The position numbers were made by a program, and so were the translations under genes. Of a stretch of DNA of 64,000 bases, positions 9,008 to 19,474 are shown piece by piece (position 1 is the first letter of the stretch; every line of letters starts with the position of its first letter). Under the pieces are notes generated by a model. That model was not told the DNA's origin. It did not search any database and saw only the letters and a list, made by a program, of their open reading frames with translations. This stretch comes from Burkholderiales bacterium (lineage in GTDB: Bacteria > Pseudomonadota > Gammaproteobacteria > Burkholderiales > Methylophilaceae): positions 29,061 through 93,060 of the forward strand of contig JAURED010000001.1 in assembly GCA_030827595.1 (NCBI GenBank), given 5' to 3'.

Positions 9008-10003
9008 TTAAGATTGGTTGGCTAAATTTTCAAAGTAATACTGGTCAACCTTTTCAATCATGGACTTGTATTTCTGAATCAACTCACTATCGTTTTCCTC
9101 AACAGCAATTTGATGAAGGACTTCAAGAGCATCAAGATTTTTAGAGTTCAGCTGGATTGATTTGTTAAGAAATAATTTTGCAAAATCCTTATTAAATTGC
9201 TTTTCAGCCAGGCCTAAATAAAACCATGCATTGGTACTATCATCCTCAGATTGTGTCCACATTTTAGCAATTCGCTTCACCTCAGACCAATTAGAATCTA
9301 GAAGGGGGAGAACCACTTGCATGAAAAAGGGTTTTTTCTCATCAGGCAAGGCCCAAAATGGTGGCGTATCGCTTCGAATATCCGTCAACATTTCCGTTTG
9401 CAAGACTTTATCTATCCATTCGGTTGGTAAGCAATAAAAATATCCTAATCGCTTGCCGGGACTCTTGAATGTCGTAATACCAATCAGATTAAAGTCATTA
9501 TCAAACAAAGCACCCCCACTGGATCCAACTGTGAAAGTAGCTGATGTTCTTATAATTGAGCTTTTATCAAAGGAATATAAGGCTTTTACCTTTCCGTAAG
9601 ATGGAAGTGGCACGGGATTATCATTAGGAAAAGTCAGGGTGAATACTTCTTCTTCATACTCAACAGTCCTGCTCTCTCGAACATTGACCGGCTCCAAAGG
9701 TAGGTTATCAAATTTTAATACACATAAATCATGTTCCCAATCAGCATAAACGCCAATCGGGCTGTAAGTATCATGGTACTTAATCACATTCACCCCTGTC
9801 GCATTTTGAAAGACATGGCAGTCTGTTGCAACATGATTCTTTTTGATCACAACACCTGAACCAGTGCCGGTAACTCCTTTTTCATAACTGACCCATAATT
9901 GGATCATAGATTTATTTAAACCAAATAACTCAGATTGAGCTGGATAACTCTGTGCCAAGAATGGTGATAGAGTAACGACTAGGATTAAGATTATTTTTTT
10001 CAT
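9008..10003 (-). CDS. Exported trypsin-like serine protease with helical C-terminal region
   Basis: The 331-residue protein starts with a Sec signal peptide (MKKIILILVV, cleavage probably near residue 20). It then has a chymotrypsin/HtrA-type fold with the triad His63 (ATDCHVF), Asp92 (EHDLCVL) and Ser162 in GSSGGAL. The usual TNAHV around the histidine is changed to TDCHV, which adds a cysteine next to the active site. No PDZ domain follows. Instead, residues about 230-320 are helical and TPR-like (AWFYLGLAEKQFNKDFAKLFLNK), suggesting protein binding. It probably acts in the periplasm. Substrate unknown. Confidence 0.88.
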   Translation of the reverse strand: MKKIILILVVTLSPFLAQSYPAQSELFGLNKSMIQLWVSYEKGVTGTGSGVVIKKNHVATDCHVFQNATGVNVIKYHDTYSPIGVYADWEHDLCVLKFDNLPLEPVNVRESRTVEYEEEVFTLTFPNDNPVPLPSYGKVKALYSFDKSSIIRTSATFTVGSSGGALFDNDFNLIGITTFKSPGKRLGYFYCLPTEWIDKVLQTEMLTDIRSDTPPFWALPDEKKPFFMQVVLPLLDSNWSEVKRIAKMWTQSEDDSTNAWFYLGLAEKQFNKDFAKLFLNKSIQLNSKNLDALEVLHQIAVEENDSELIQKYKSMIEKVDQYYFENLANQS

Positions 10004-10039
10004 AGATGATAGATTATTAAATCAAGATTAAATTCAATT

Positions 10040-10603
10040 ATGTTTAAGAAAAATTATGTAATTTCAATTGTAATTATTCTTAATTTATTTTATTTTTTTG
10101 TTGAATTATATTACTCCCATACCAGTTACTCTGTTGCCTTAATCGCAGATAGTTTAGATTTTCTTGAAGATGCTTTAACAAATTCTTTTGCTTTAATTGG
10201 ACTGAGTTTAACTATTTTCTATCGGAAAATTATTGGTTATGCGATATTAACTTCTTTTATTATTCCATCACTATATGCCCTGACCTTCTCTATTAATAAA
10301 ATTTTTCATCCTGAAGTCCCCGATCATCATGATATGATCCTAATTTCTCTAGGGGCAATAATCATTAATTGCCTATGCACAATACTTTTAAAAAGATATA
10401 CAAAATCGAGAAATTTTTTACTTAAGGCAATCTATTTGTCTTCCAGAAATGATTTGATCGGAAACTTATTAGTTTTATTAGCAGCTCTTTTGACCCTTAA
10501 ATCAGAATCCTTTTTACCAGATTTTCTTGTCGGAGTTATTATTTTAGGAATAAACATTTATGCTGTATATGAAATTAAAACAATGATGAATCAACGAAGA
10601 TGA
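10040..10603 (+). CDS. Short cation-diffusion-facilitator-like membrane protein
   Basis: A 187-residue protein with about five or six hydrophobic segments. The motif ADSLDFLEDALTN near residue 35 resembles the metal-binding TM2 of cation diffusion facilitators (ADSLDMLGDA type). SSRNDLIGNLLVLLAALLT followed by PDFLVGVIILGI resembles TM5-TM6. The cytoplasmic C-terminal dimer domain of most CDF proteins is absent. A histidine cluster (HPEVPDHHD) lies in a central loop. Its last codons overlap modA (ATGA), so it is probably translated with the molybdate transporter. CDF membership is likely; the transported ion is unknown. Confidence 0.75.
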   Translation: MFKKNYVISIVIILNLFYFFVELYYSHTSYSVALIADSLDFLEDALTNSFALIGLSLTIFYRKIIGYAILTSFIIPSLYALTFSINKIFHPEVPDHHDMILISLGAIIINCLCTILLKRYTKSRNFLLKAIYLSSRNDLIGNLLVLLAALLTLKSESFLPDFLVGVIILGINIYAVYEIKTMMNQRR

Positions 10604-11313
10604 GCAGAATTATATTTATCTATTTAATTTTTTTTAATTTTCTTGTTCACGCTGAGGAAAAAATTAATATAGCCTATGCATCAAGCTTGCATCCGATTAT
10701 GCAAAATATTTTACTCGAATTTGAAAAAGACCTTAATTACAAGGTTGCCTTTTCCTCTGGAGGTTCAGGAAGTTTAGCTCAACAGGCCTTGCGTGGGGCT
10801 CCCTTTGATATGATTATTTCAGCAGATCCAACATGGATTCAATATTTAAATAACAAACACATTTTAAAAGACAAGCAGGATTGGATCTCTAATCAATTAG
10901 TCTTCATCAGCAATCAAAAGAAAGATTTAATGCAATTGAAAATTTCCAAAAATGAAAAGTTATGTTTAGCTGATCCCCAGCTTGCTCCACTGGGGACATA
11001 CAGTTATCAAGTCATAAATTTTTACCAATTAAAATTTGCTAAAAAAAGTATTTTGCATATTAGGGATTCAGCATCTCTTCTCTCAAATTTAAAAATGGGT
11101 GAGTGCGACTATGGAATTATCTTTGCGTCCGATTTAAAAAAAATAAATAATAGGTATCACTATCAAAATATACCTCTAAATAGTCATCAGGAAATTATTT
11201 ATTCCATAGGCATCATCACAAATAATGCCATTAATGAAAAATTTATTTCATTTTTAAACTCAGAAAAAACCAAAATTAAACTTATCGATCAAGGGTTTAT
11301 AATACGTCCATGA
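10600..11313 (+). CDS. modA: Molybdate ABC transporter, periplasmic binding protein
   Basis: ModA captures molybdate (or tungstate) in the periplasm and delivers it to ModB. The 237-residue protein has a short signal peptide ending near VHA-EE. It has family blocks IAYASSLHPIMQNIL, FSSGGSGSLAQQALRGAPFDMIISADPTW split across the two lobes, and a closing segment SIGIITNN. It overlaps modB by 4 bp. Molybdate uptake would supply the cofactor for enzymes such as formate dehydrogenase or nitrate reductase, none of which lie in this window. Confidence 0.93.
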   Translation: MSRIIFIYLIFFNFLVHAEEKINIAYASSLHPIMQNILLEFEKDLNYKVAFSSGGSGSLAQQALRGAPFDMIISADPTWIQYLNNKHILKDKQDWISNQLVFISNQKKDLMQLKISKNEKLCLADPQLAPLGTYSYQVINFYQLKFAKKSILHIRDSASLLSNLKMGECDYGIIFASDLKKINNRYHYQNIPLNSHQEIIYSIGIITNNAINEKFISFLNSEKTKIKLIDQGFIIRP

Positions 11314-11978
11314 TTACTTTGACTGATTATGAAATTACTGTACTGATTTTATCGAGTAAAGTAGCAATTATTTCATCACTGATCATATCCATTCCTGCAT
11401 TTTTTCTGGGCCTTGCCTTGGCCACTAAGCAATTTTACGGAAAATCTATAATTGACAGCGTCATTCATCTACCCCTGGTTCTTCCTCCCGTTGTAATTGG
11501 GTTTTTATTATTAATTATTTTTGGTAAAAATGGATTATTAGGTTCCCCTTTTTATTCACTATTCGGGTGGTCCATCTCATTTACCTGGGTTGCAGCAATT
11601 ATTGCTTCTTGTGTGATGTCCTTTCCACTATTTGTGCGCTCAATAAGGCAATCAATTGCAGAAATTGATCCAAAACTGATTGAGGCAGCAAGAACTTTAG
11701 GAGCTAATAGGTTAAAAATATTAAAAACAATCATTATCCCCCTTTCCAAAAATGGCATCATCTCTGGTTTAGTTTTGAGCTTTAGCCGAAGTTTGGGAGA
11801 ATTTGGTGCAACGATCACCTTTGCTGGAAATATATTTGGAGAAACACAAACTATTCCACTAGCAATTTATTCCTCTCTTCAGGATCCTGATGCCAGCCAT
11901 GTGGTGATGAGGCTCGTCATTATTAGTATCACTATTTCGTTTATTGCCTTATTTGTGAGTAACAGGTTCGCAAAATGA
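11310..11978 (+). CDS. modB: Molybdate ABC transporter, permease
   Basis: The 222-residue inner-membrane protein has about five transmembrane helices. It carries the coupling-helix motif EAARTLGANRLKILKTIIIPLSKNGI (EAA loop), which contacts the ATPase. HLPLVLPPVVIGFLLLIIFG and SRSLGEFGATITFAGN are typical ModB blocks. It overlaps both modA and modC by 4 bp, so the three are translated as a unit. Confidence 0.95.
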   Translation: MITLTDYEITVLILSSKVAIISSLIISIPAFFLGLALATKQFYGKSIIDSVIHLPLVLPPVVIGFLLLIIFGKNGLLGSPFYSLFGWSISFTWVAAIIASCVMSFPLFVRSIRQSIAEIDPKLIEAARTLGANRLKILKTIIIPLSKNGIISGLVLSFSRSLGEFGATITFAGNIFGETQTIPLAIYSSLQDPDASHVVMRLVIISITISFIALFVSNRFAK

Positions 11979-12607
11979 TTGATTTAAACTTTTCATACAG
12001 TAACCCGTCACTTAAATTGGCTATTCGCCTTCAAAGCAAAGCTATGATTTTAGGATTTAGTGGAGATTCTGGCGTAGGAAAATCGACTTTATTTAATATC
12101 GTTTCAGGTCTTCTTGAACCAGAAAAGGGGAATATTGTTATTGATCATAATGTTCTCTATGATTCAAAATCTCATACTAACGTTTTGCCTAAAGCAAGAA
12201 ATATTGGATATGTATTTCAAGATCTCAGACTATTTCCACATTTAAATGTGTACCAAAATATAAAATATGCATCCACATCTCAACAACATATCGATGAAAT
12301 TATAGAGCTTTTAGAATTAGAAAAAGTAATTAACAAAGATATTAAACTTCTATCAGGAGGTGAGTCGCAACGGGTCGCGATTGCTCGAAGTTTAGCCTCT
12401 GATCCTAAAATTTTACTTCTAGACGAATCATTTAATGCCATTCATCTTACTCAAAGAAAAATAATTACCAGAAAATTAAAAAATTACATTTCCCAAAAAA
12501 AGATCTCAACTTTATTTATTAGTCACCAACACAATGAAATAAAAAGTTTTGCAGACGAGGTCTACACCATGCAGAATATTCGTGGAATTGTAAAAATGAC
12601 GAGATAA
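11975..12607 (+). CDS. modC: Molybdate ABC transporter, ATP-binding protein, short form
   Basis: At 210 residues this is only the ATPase domain. Typical ModC proteins are about 350 residues, with a C-terminal TOBE/MOP molybdate-sensing domain that is absent here. Visible are Walker A GDSGVGKST (residues 30-38), the Q-loop in YVFQDLRLFPHL, signature LSGGESQRVAIARSL, Walker B ILLLDE, and the switch histidine in FISHQHNEI. The sequence after Walker B reads SFNAIH where transporters normally have PLSALD, so the D-loop aspartate is missing. The remaining motifs look functional. Position after modAB makes the assignment secure. Confidence 0.9.
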   Translation: MIDLNFSYSNPSLKLAIRLQSKAMILGFSGDSGVGKSTLFNIVSGLLEPEKGNIVIDHNVLYDSKSHTNVLPKARNIGYVFQDLRLFPHLNVYQNIKYASTSQQHIDEIIELLELEKVINKDIKLLSGGESQRVAIARSLASDPKILLLDESFNAIHLTQRKIITRKLKNYISQKKISTLFISHQHNEIKSFADEVYTMQNIRGIVKMTR

Positions 12608-12608
12608 G

Positions 12609-12684
12609 TGGTAGGGTGTGCGAGATTCGAACTCGCGACCAACGGATTAAAAGTCCGCTGCTCTACCAACTGAGCTAACACCCC
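12609..12684 (-). tRNA. tRNA-Lys (anticodon UUU)
   Basis: A 76-nt cloverleaf on the minus strand. Acceptor GGGGTGT pairs with ACACCCT (with a G1-U72 wobble pair), followed by discriminator A and encoded CCA. The anticodon loop CTTTTAA lies between CGGA-type stem strands, giving TTT. Confidence 0.96.
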
Positions 12685-12700
12685 ATAAATCAAACACGCA

Positions 12701-12729
12701 ATTATGGACTAGATCATCGAAATGGTCAA
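12701..12729 (-). promoter_or_regulatory. Sigma70 promoter of tRNA-Lys
   Basis: On the minus strand TTGACC (12724-12729) and CATAAT (12701-12706) are exactly 17 bp apart, placing the start about 10 bp before the tRNA. It lies in the 62-bp gap between ffh and the tRNA. Confidence 0.65.
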
Positions 12730-12746
12730 TAAACATAGAGGAATAA

Positions 12747-14102
12747 TTAGCGCATTCCTGGAAATTTTCCTGCCAAACCTCTCATCATTTTTGATAATCC
12801 GCCTTTAGAAAATAGCTTCATCATTTTGCGCATTTGTTCATACTGGGTCAATAATCTATTGATATCTTGAACTTGTGTACCGGAACCATTGGCAATCCTC
12901 TGCTTTCTTTTTGCTTTTATTAAATCTGGATCTCTTCGTTCTAATGGGGTCATAGAATTGATAATGGCCTCAATTTGAATCAATGATTTATCTCCATCCT
13001 CAGGATTGATTTTCTGTTGTGCTTGACCCATGAGTTGAGCAGGCATTTTTTCCATCAATGCACCTACACCACCCATTTTTTTCATTTGGGTTATTTGATT
13101 TTTAAAGTCTTCTAAATCAAAGTTTTTTCCTGACTTAACTTTTTCAGCCAGCTTTAAAGCTTCTTTTTGATCTACATTTTTTTGAGCTTCTTCGACTAAG
13201 CCCACAATGTCACCCATGCCAAGGATTCTTGAGGCTAAGCGATCAGGATAAAAGGGTTCAATACCATTTATTTTTTCACTCACACCTACAAACTTAATAG
13301 GCTTTCCAATTACATGTTTTGCAGACAGTGCTGCTCCGCCTCGGGAGTCTCCATCAACTTTTGTTAATATAATTCCTGTTAACTCGAGAGCCTGATTGAA
13401 GGCTTGTGCAGTGTTGACCGCATCTTGTCCTTGCATTGAGTCCACAACAAATAAAGTCTCTGCTGGATCAAGTTGTTTGTGCAATTTTCTGATTTCATCC
13501 ATCATGGCCTCATCAATGGACGTTCTTCCAGCAGTATCAAATATGATCACGTCATAAAAATGCTTTTTAGAAAATTCAACAGATGCTTTTGCAATGGCCA
13601 ACGGTTTATCCTGTGGGGAGGAGTCAAAACAATCAACATCAATACTTTTTGCCAAAGTTTTTAATTGCTCTATCGCCGCTGGACGATAGACATCGGCACT
13701 AACTAATAAAACTTTTTTCTTTTGTTCTTTTAATAATCGAGCTAATTTTGCAGATGTGGTAGTTTTACCAGAGCCCTGAAGACCAGCCATGAGCACTATA
13801 GAGGGTGGTTTTTTTGCGATATTCAATGGTGCATTTTCTGGGCCCATGAGATTAGTTAATTCGTCTTGAACAATTTTAACTATGGCATCGCCGGGGGATA
13901 CAGACTTTAAAACGTCGGTTCCAATCGCCTTTGCTTTGACTTCATCAATAAAAAATTTAACTACGGGAATTGCGACATCAGCCTCGATCAGGGCAATACG
14001 AACTTCTCGCATCGCATCACTAATATTATCCTCTGTAAACCTCGCTTGGCCTGAGATCTTTCGAACAACTGACTGAAGTTTATCGGTTAAATTTTCTAAC
14101 AT
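12747..14102 (-). CDS. ffh: Signal recognition particle protein Ffh (SRP54)
   Basis: Ffh is the GTPase that binds signal sequences on ribosomes with 4.5S RNA and hands them to FtsY and SecYEG. The 451-residue protein has the N-domain, the G-domain (G1 GLQGSGKTT near residue 110, DTAGRTSIDE, TKVDGDSRGG) and a methionine-rich M-domain at the C-terminus (YEQMRKMMKLFSKGG; KMMRGLAGKFPGMR). Length and motif order are normal. It is divergent from the YpjD-type gene, as in many gamma- and betaproteobacteria. Confidence 0.98.
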   Translation of the reverse strand: MLENLTDKLQSVVRKISGQARFTEDNISDAMREVRIALIEADVAIPVVKFFIDEVKAKAIGTDVLKSVSPGDAIVKIVQDELTNLMGPENAPLNIAKKPPSIVLMAGLQGSGKTTTSAKLARLLKEQKKKVLLVSADVYRPAAIEQLKTLAKSIDVDCFDSSPQDKPLAIAKASVEFSKKHFYDVIIFDTAGRTSIDEAMMDEIRKLHKQLDPAETLFVVDSMQGQDAVNTAQAFNQALELTGIILTKVDGDSRGGAALSAKHVIGKPIKFVGVSEKINGIEPFYPDRLASRILGMGDIVGLVEEAQKNVDQKEALKLAEKVKSGKNFDLEDFKNQITQMKKMGGVGALMEKMPAQLMGQAQQKINPEDGDKSLIQIEAIINSMTPLERRDPDLIKAKRKQRIANGSGTQVQDINRLLTQYEQMRKMMKLFSKGGLSKMMRGLAGKFPGMR

Positions 14103-14118
14103 ACTGAGTTATATCACC

Positions 14119-14124
14119 TATAAT
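14119..14124 (+). promoter_or_regulatory. Possible -10 element for the YpjD-type gene
   Basis: TATAAT lies in the 55-bp gap between divergent ffh and the next gene, 33 bp before its ATG. No convincing -35 is visible. It could also overlap the ffh promoter on the other strand. Confidence 0.35.
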
Positions 14125-14157
14125 ATAAATAGTTATTGTAAATCATTAAACATACTT

Positions 14158-14937
14158 ATGTTGTATTTGAGTTCTTACATATTTGCACTGTTATTATATT
14201 GGCTGAGCCTTTTTAATTTCAACGATAAATATATCAGCGTTAAAAGACTATCTGTCGCATTAGCCTTAATTTGTCATGCATTGCTCATTTATTATGATGT
14301 CTTGCTCCGCTCATTAAATTTTGATTTTTCAAATGCTCTGTTAGTGGTGAGTATTATCACCGTATTTTTCTACTTAATATTTAATATAAAAATGCATCAC
14401 AAGGGATTAGAAAAAATCATTATTATTCCCACTATTGGAATATTGATTTTTCATAGTATATTCTCCCATGAACATGCCATTCGAAATGATGACTCTATTT
14501 ATTATCTTTTGCATATTGGTATTGCAATTTTAGGGTATGGCTTGTTAACGTATTCAGCATTTTTTTCAATTTTTATAATGTTTTTAGAAAAAAATCTTCA
14601 TAGAAAAAAGTTATCTTCTTTTTTTTCATCCGAAAATTCATTATTGGGAATGGAAAAATTCTTATTTTTTATTTTAGGGTTTGGATTTATTTTACTCACC
14701 ATCACCATCTTTACAGGCGTTTTCTTCTCAAATCAAATATTTGGACAGCCTTTTATTTTTAATCATAAAACTTTTTTTGGAATAACATCTTGGATATTTT
14801 ATGCGTATGTTTTATACCAGAGATTTTTTAACGGACTAAGAGGGAAAAAAGCCTTACATTATTCGCTGACAGCTTTTATCCTTCTTCTGCTCTCTTACTT
14901 TGGCAGTAAGTTTGTAATCGAGTACTTACTTAGCTAA
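14158..14937 (+). CDS. YpjD/CcsA-type cytochrome c assembly family membrane protein
   Basis: A 259-residue integral membrane protein with about seven or eight hydrophobic helices, starting at its first codon. The region LHIGIAILGYGLLTYSAFFSIFIMFLE and the following TM segments match the cytochrome_c_asm domain shared by CcsA, CcmC and YpjD. The conserved histidines of the heme-handling core appear as HALLIYYD, HSIFSHEHAIR and HKTFFGI. YpjD beside ffh is a conserved pairing, and its role is not established. The 3' end overlaps the opposing HAD gene by 4 bp. Confidence 0.82.
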   Translation: MLYLSSYIFALLLYWLSLFNFNDKYISVKRLSVALALICHALLIYYDVLLRSLNFDFSNALLVVSIITVFFYLIFNIKMHHKGLEKIIIIPTIGILIFHSIFSHEHAIRNDDSIYYLLHIGIAILGYGLLTYSAFFSIFIMFLEKNLHRKKLSSFFSSENSLLGMEKFLFFILGFGFILLTITIFTGVFFSNQIFGQPFIFNHKTFFGITSWIFYAYVLYQRFFNGLRGKKALHYSLTAFILLLLSYFGSKFVIEYLLS

Positions 14938-15599
14938 TCCTCAAGTGAAATAATTGGCCAATGATTGGCTTGAGCTTCTTTTATGAGAGTTTTATCCGGA
15001 TTAACGCATACAGGGTCTGACACAGCTTTTAACAAGGGAAGATCATTCAAGGAATCTGAATAAAAAAAACTTTTTTCAAATTGATGGAAATCGTAATTAT
15101 TTTCTTTCAACCACTGATTAAGCCTTGTAACTTTTCCTTCTTTAAATGAAGGTAATCCGTTAACTTTCCCGGTAAATTCACCCGCCACTTCTTCTGGATC
15201 CGTGCCAATCAAATAATCTATATCAAACAGCTTGGCAATGGGCCTAGTGATATATGAATTGGTGGCCGTAATCACAATACAAAGATCGCCTCGTTTTTGA
15301 TGCTTCTTCACCAATTCAAGTGATTTTTTGCTGACAAGAGGTTTTATCACTGTCTCAATGTATTCATGTCTTAAGTTATCTAATTTATCTCGATTATTTT
15401 CTTTAAGCGGTCGAAATTGAAACTCGCAAAAGGCATATATATCTAAGGTTCCGTTTTGATAGTCTTGATAAAAAATTTCATTTTTTTCCTGATGAAGCTT
15501 GGGATCTAGCAAATGATGTTTTATCAGAAATTTTGCCCAATTGTAATCAGAGTCCCCCCTTAACAAGGTGTTATCAAGATCAAATAAGGCTAAATCCAA
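14934..15599 (-). CDS. HAD-IB family phosphatase, SerB-like
   Basis: The 221-residue protein has the HAD nucleophile motif FDLDNTLLRGDSD (residues 6-18), motif II Thr in IVITATNSYITRPIA, and motif III/IV in FYSDSLNDLPLL. It has the helical cap typical of subfamily IB. Members include phosphoserine phosphatases and phospholipid-related phosphatases, and the true substrate cannot be told from sequence. The start lies 2 bp after the leuA stop, suggesting membership of the pssA-leuA operon. Confidence 0.85.
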   Translation of the reverse strand: MDLALFDLDNTLLRGDSDYNWAKFLIKHHLLDPKLHQEKNEIFYQDYQNGTLDIYAFCEFQFRPLKENNRDKLDNLRHEYIETVIKPLVSKKSLELVKKHQKRGDLCIVITATNSYITRPIAKLFDIDYLIGTDPEEVAGEFTGKVNGLPSFKEGKVTRLNQWLKENNYDFHQFEKSFFYSDSLNDLPLLKAVSDPVCVNPDKTLIKEAQANHWPIISLED

Positions 15600-15601
15600 A
15601 A

Positions 15602-17137
15602 TTAAACCTGAGGATGAGCTCTTTCAAGCTTTGAAGTAATTTTATTAACTGCATTGATATAAGCTTTTGCAGAGGCAATCACAATATCTGTATCTGAACC
15701 TTGCCCATTCACAATTCGACCACCCTTTGTAAGTCGAACAGTAACTTCACCTTGAGCGTCGGTTCCTGTCGTAATGTTATTCACAGAGAAGAGCAATAGC
15801 TCTGCATCGGATTGTACAATTTTTTCAATAGCCTTAAATGTTGCATCAACCAAACCACTGCCCTCAGAGGTTTCTGATTTATTTTCACCATTACAATTAA
15901 TCACAATTGAAGAATGAGGATTTTGATTAATTTCAGAGGTGGCCTTTAATGCAACCAGTTTAAAACTCTCTTGCATGGCTGAGGAGTATTCATCGCTGAT
16001 GAGGGCGTGAATATCTTCATCAAAAATTTCAGATTTTTTATCAGCTAACAGTTTAAATTTATCAAAAGCTGCATTCACTAATTCATCGGTATCTAATTGA
16101 ATTCCCAGCGCATCAAGTCTGCTCTTAAAAGCATTGCGTCCAGACAATTTACCCAGCGATATTTTATTAGCACCCCAGCCCACATCTTCGGCTTTCATAA
16201 TTTCATAAGTTTCACGATGTTTTAACACACCATCCTGGTGAATACCGGACTCATGTGCAAAAGCATTAGCCCCAACAATCGCCTTATTTGGCTGAACTGC
16301 ATAACCGGTAATGGTTGAGACAAGTTTTGAGGTGGGTACGATAAATTCAGTATTAATTGAACTGGTTAAGTTAAAAACATCTTGTCTTGTTTTGATGGTC
16401 ATAACAATTTCCTCAAGACTTGCATTTCCTGCTCTTTCACCAAGACCATTAATGGTACATTCAACTTGTCTCGCACCATTCAAAACAGCAGCTAACGAGT
16501 TGGCAACCGCCATTCCTAGATCGTTGTGACAATGTGTTGACCATATTACGTTTTTAGAATTTGGAACTTTTTCAATTAACTGTTTGATTCGATCTCCCCA
16601 CTGAAAAGGAATCGAGTACCCAACAGTATCAGGAACATTAATGGTTTTTGCACCCGCCTGAATAACTGCATCAAAGACTTCAATGAGGAATGGAATCTCT
16701 GATCGAACAGCATCCTCTGCTGAAAACTCAACATCATCTGTAAACTCTAATGCCCATTTAACCGCTTCTACAGCTCGCTCACGCACCTGATCAGGAGTCA
16801 TACGTAATTTATTTACCATGTGAATCGGACTTGTAGCTATAAAGGTGTGTATTCTTCCTGATTTTGCATGCTTAATGGCGTTCCCGGCACGATCGATATC
16901 GTTTCTCACTGCTCGGGCTAATGAACACACGGTAGATTTGGTTACTTTTTTAGAAACAGCTTCTATGGCACTAAAATCTCCTGGGCTTGCTGCTGCAAAA
17001 CCAGCCTCAATAATATCCACACCAAGCTTTTCAAGTTGGAGAGCTATTCTAACCTTCTCCTCTTGGGTCATCGAAGCCCCAGGGCTTTGTTCGCCATCCC
17101 TGAGTGTTGTATCAAAAACAATTAATTTTTCAGTCAT
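15602..17137 (-). CDS. leuA: 2-Isopropylmalate synthase
   Basis: LeuA condenses acetyl-CoA with 2-oxoisovalerate, the first committed step to leucine. The 511-residue protein has the catalytic barrel with [17 protein letters not shown] at the start, the metal-binding [16 protein letters not shown], and GAGERAGN-type sequence ([15 protein letters not shown]). A C-terminal regulatory LeuA_dimer domain (about residues 370-505) is expected to bind leucine. It overlaps pssA by 4 bp. I see no leader peptide or attenuator before it, because pssA lies directly upstream. Confidence 0.97.
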   Translation of the reverse strand: MTEKLIVFDTTLRDGEQSPGASMTQEEKVRIALQLEKLGVDIIEAGFAAASPGDFSAIEAVSKKVTKSTVCSLARAVRNDIDRAGNAIKHAKSGRIHTFIATSPIHMVNKLRMTPDQVRERAVEAVKWALEFTDDVEFSAEDAVRSEIPFLIEVFDAVIQAGAKTINVPDTVGYSIPFQWGDRIKQLIEKVPNSKNVIWSTHCHNDLGMAVANSLAAVLNGARQVECTINGLGERAGNASLEEIVMTIKTRQDVFNLTSSINTEFIVPTSKLVSTITGYAVQPNKAIVGANAFAHESGIHQDGVLKHRETYEIMKAEDVGWGANKISLGKLSGRNAFKSRLDALGIQLDTDELVNAAFDKFKLLADKKSEIFDEDIHALISDEYSSAMQESFKLVALKATSEINQNPHSSIVINCNGENKSETSEGSGLVDATFKAIEKIVQSDAELLLFSVNNITTGTDAQGEVTVRLTKGGRIVNGQGSDTDIVIASAKAYINAVNKITSKLERAHPQV

Positions 17138-17901
17138 TTTTTCTTAGTATTTTGTTTTACATTAAAGTTTTCTTTAAAAAAATTGGCATACCCGGATAAG
17201 AGATAGCCAAGCAAGATGATAAAAATAATTTCAGCGGGACTGTGTGACAAGAGTGAGAACGCCAAAACAATCAGCAAAATAGATACGGAAGGTACGCTAT
17301 TCCTTAAATTTAAGTCCTTACCGCTATAGTATTTGATGTCGGTAACCATTGATAAAGCCGCAATTAAAATCATAATCCATGCAAACCATTGCATTTGAAA
17401 AAAATTAAAAAATGTATCATTACCACTAATACCGTTATCGATACAAACCCAAATAAATGCTGCTATAAGCGCTGCTGCCGCAGGAGATGGAAGTCCAAAA
17501 AAATATTTTTTTTCTGACATATCTAATTTTGTGTTGAATCTTGCGAGGCGAAATGCAGCACAAGCACAATAAATAAAAGCCCCAATCCAACCAATTTTTC
17601 CTAATGGCTTGAGAGCCCATACGTACATCACTAAGGCGGGAGCTACCCCAAATGACACCATATCTGAAAGACTGTCGTATTCAGCGCCAAATTTACTTTC
17701 TGTATTCGTGAGTCGAGCAACTCTTCCATCAAGCCCGTCCATTACCAAGGCCAAAAAAATAGCTAATGCGGCAAATTCAAATTTACCATTCATCGCATTA
17801 AGGATTGAAAAAAAACCAAAAAATAATGCCGCTGTCGTAAATAAATTTGGCAACAAATAAAATTCAGATTGTTTTTTTAAATTTTTATCATTTTTTACCA
17901 T
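17134..17901 (-). CDS. pssA: CDP-diacylglycerol-serine O-phosphatidyltransferase
   Basis: PssA makes phosphatidylserine, the precursor of phosphatidylethanolamine, in the inner membrane. The 255-residue protein carries the CDP-alcohol phosphotransferase motif as [20 protein letters not shown] followed by [11 protein letters not shown] near residues 58-88, and six or so transmembrane helices. This is the integral-membrane, Bacillus-type class, not the soluble E. coli type. It is the first gene of pssA-leuA-HAD and is divergent from tgt. Confidence 0.95.
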   Translation of the reverse strand: MVKNDKNLKKQSEFYLLPNLFTTAALFFGFFSILNAMNGKFEFAALAIFLALVMDGLDGRVARLTNTESKFGAEYDSLSDMVSFGVAPALVMYVWALKPLGKIGWIGAFIYCACAAFRLARFNTKLDMSEKKYFFGLPSPAAAALIAAFIWVCIDNGISGNDTFFNFFQMQWFAWIMILIAALSMVTDIKYYSGKDLNLRNSVPSVSILLIVLAFSLLSHSPAEIIFIILLGYLLSGYANFFKENFNVKQNTKKK

Positions 17902-17935
17902 CCTGCAATTTTATCCTAGTTCCCCCTTTTTTTCA

Positions 17936-19094
<1,159 letters not shown>

Positions 19095-19117
19095 ACAGCT
19101 TTTTCATTCTCAAAATA

Positions 19118-19126
19118 TGCTAAAAT
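19118..19126 (+). promoter_or_regulatory. Possible extended -10 promoter for yajC-secDF
   Basis: TGcTAAAAT in the 63-bp tgt-yajC gap fits an extended -10, 32 bp before the yajC ATG. No clear -35 is visible. The operon may also be read through from tgt. Confidence 0.35.
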
Positions 19127-19157
19127 TCGACTTTAAATTTTTAAGATTGAAGTAAAC

Positions 19158-19472
19158 ATGATTTCTTTAGCCTATGCCAATACTGCCGTTGCTCCCGGCG
19201 GTCTAATGAGCTTTGTTCCATTTATTATAATTTTTATTTTATTTTATTTCATGCTGATTCGGCCACAAATGAAGCAAGCTAAGGATCATAAAAAATTAAT
19301 CTCAGAACTCAAAAAAGGTGACGAAGTAATGTTGTCCTCAGGAATGATGGGAACCATTGAGAAAGTATCTGATCTCTATATTATCTTAAATGTAGCAAAT
19401 GAAACTAACGTAAAATTCCAAAAAAATTCAGTGCAAACTGTGCTTCCAAAAGGAACCATTAAGTCCATTTAA
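19158..19472 (+). CDS. yajC: Preprotein translocase accessory subunit YajC
   Basis: YajC is a single-span inner-membrane protein that associates with SecDF. The 104-residue protein has one transmembrane helix (about residues 18-38, FVPFIIIFILFYFMLIRPQ). A cytoplasmic domain follows with the family signature QAKDHKKLISELKKGDEVMLSSG. It is followed by secD after 2 bp. Confidence 0.97.
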   Translation: MISLAYANTAVAPGGLMSFVPFIIIFILFYFMLIRPQMKQAKDHKKLISELKKGDEVMLSSGMMGTIEKVSDLYIILNVANETNVKFQKNSVQTVLPKGTIKSI

Positions 19473-19474
19473 CT

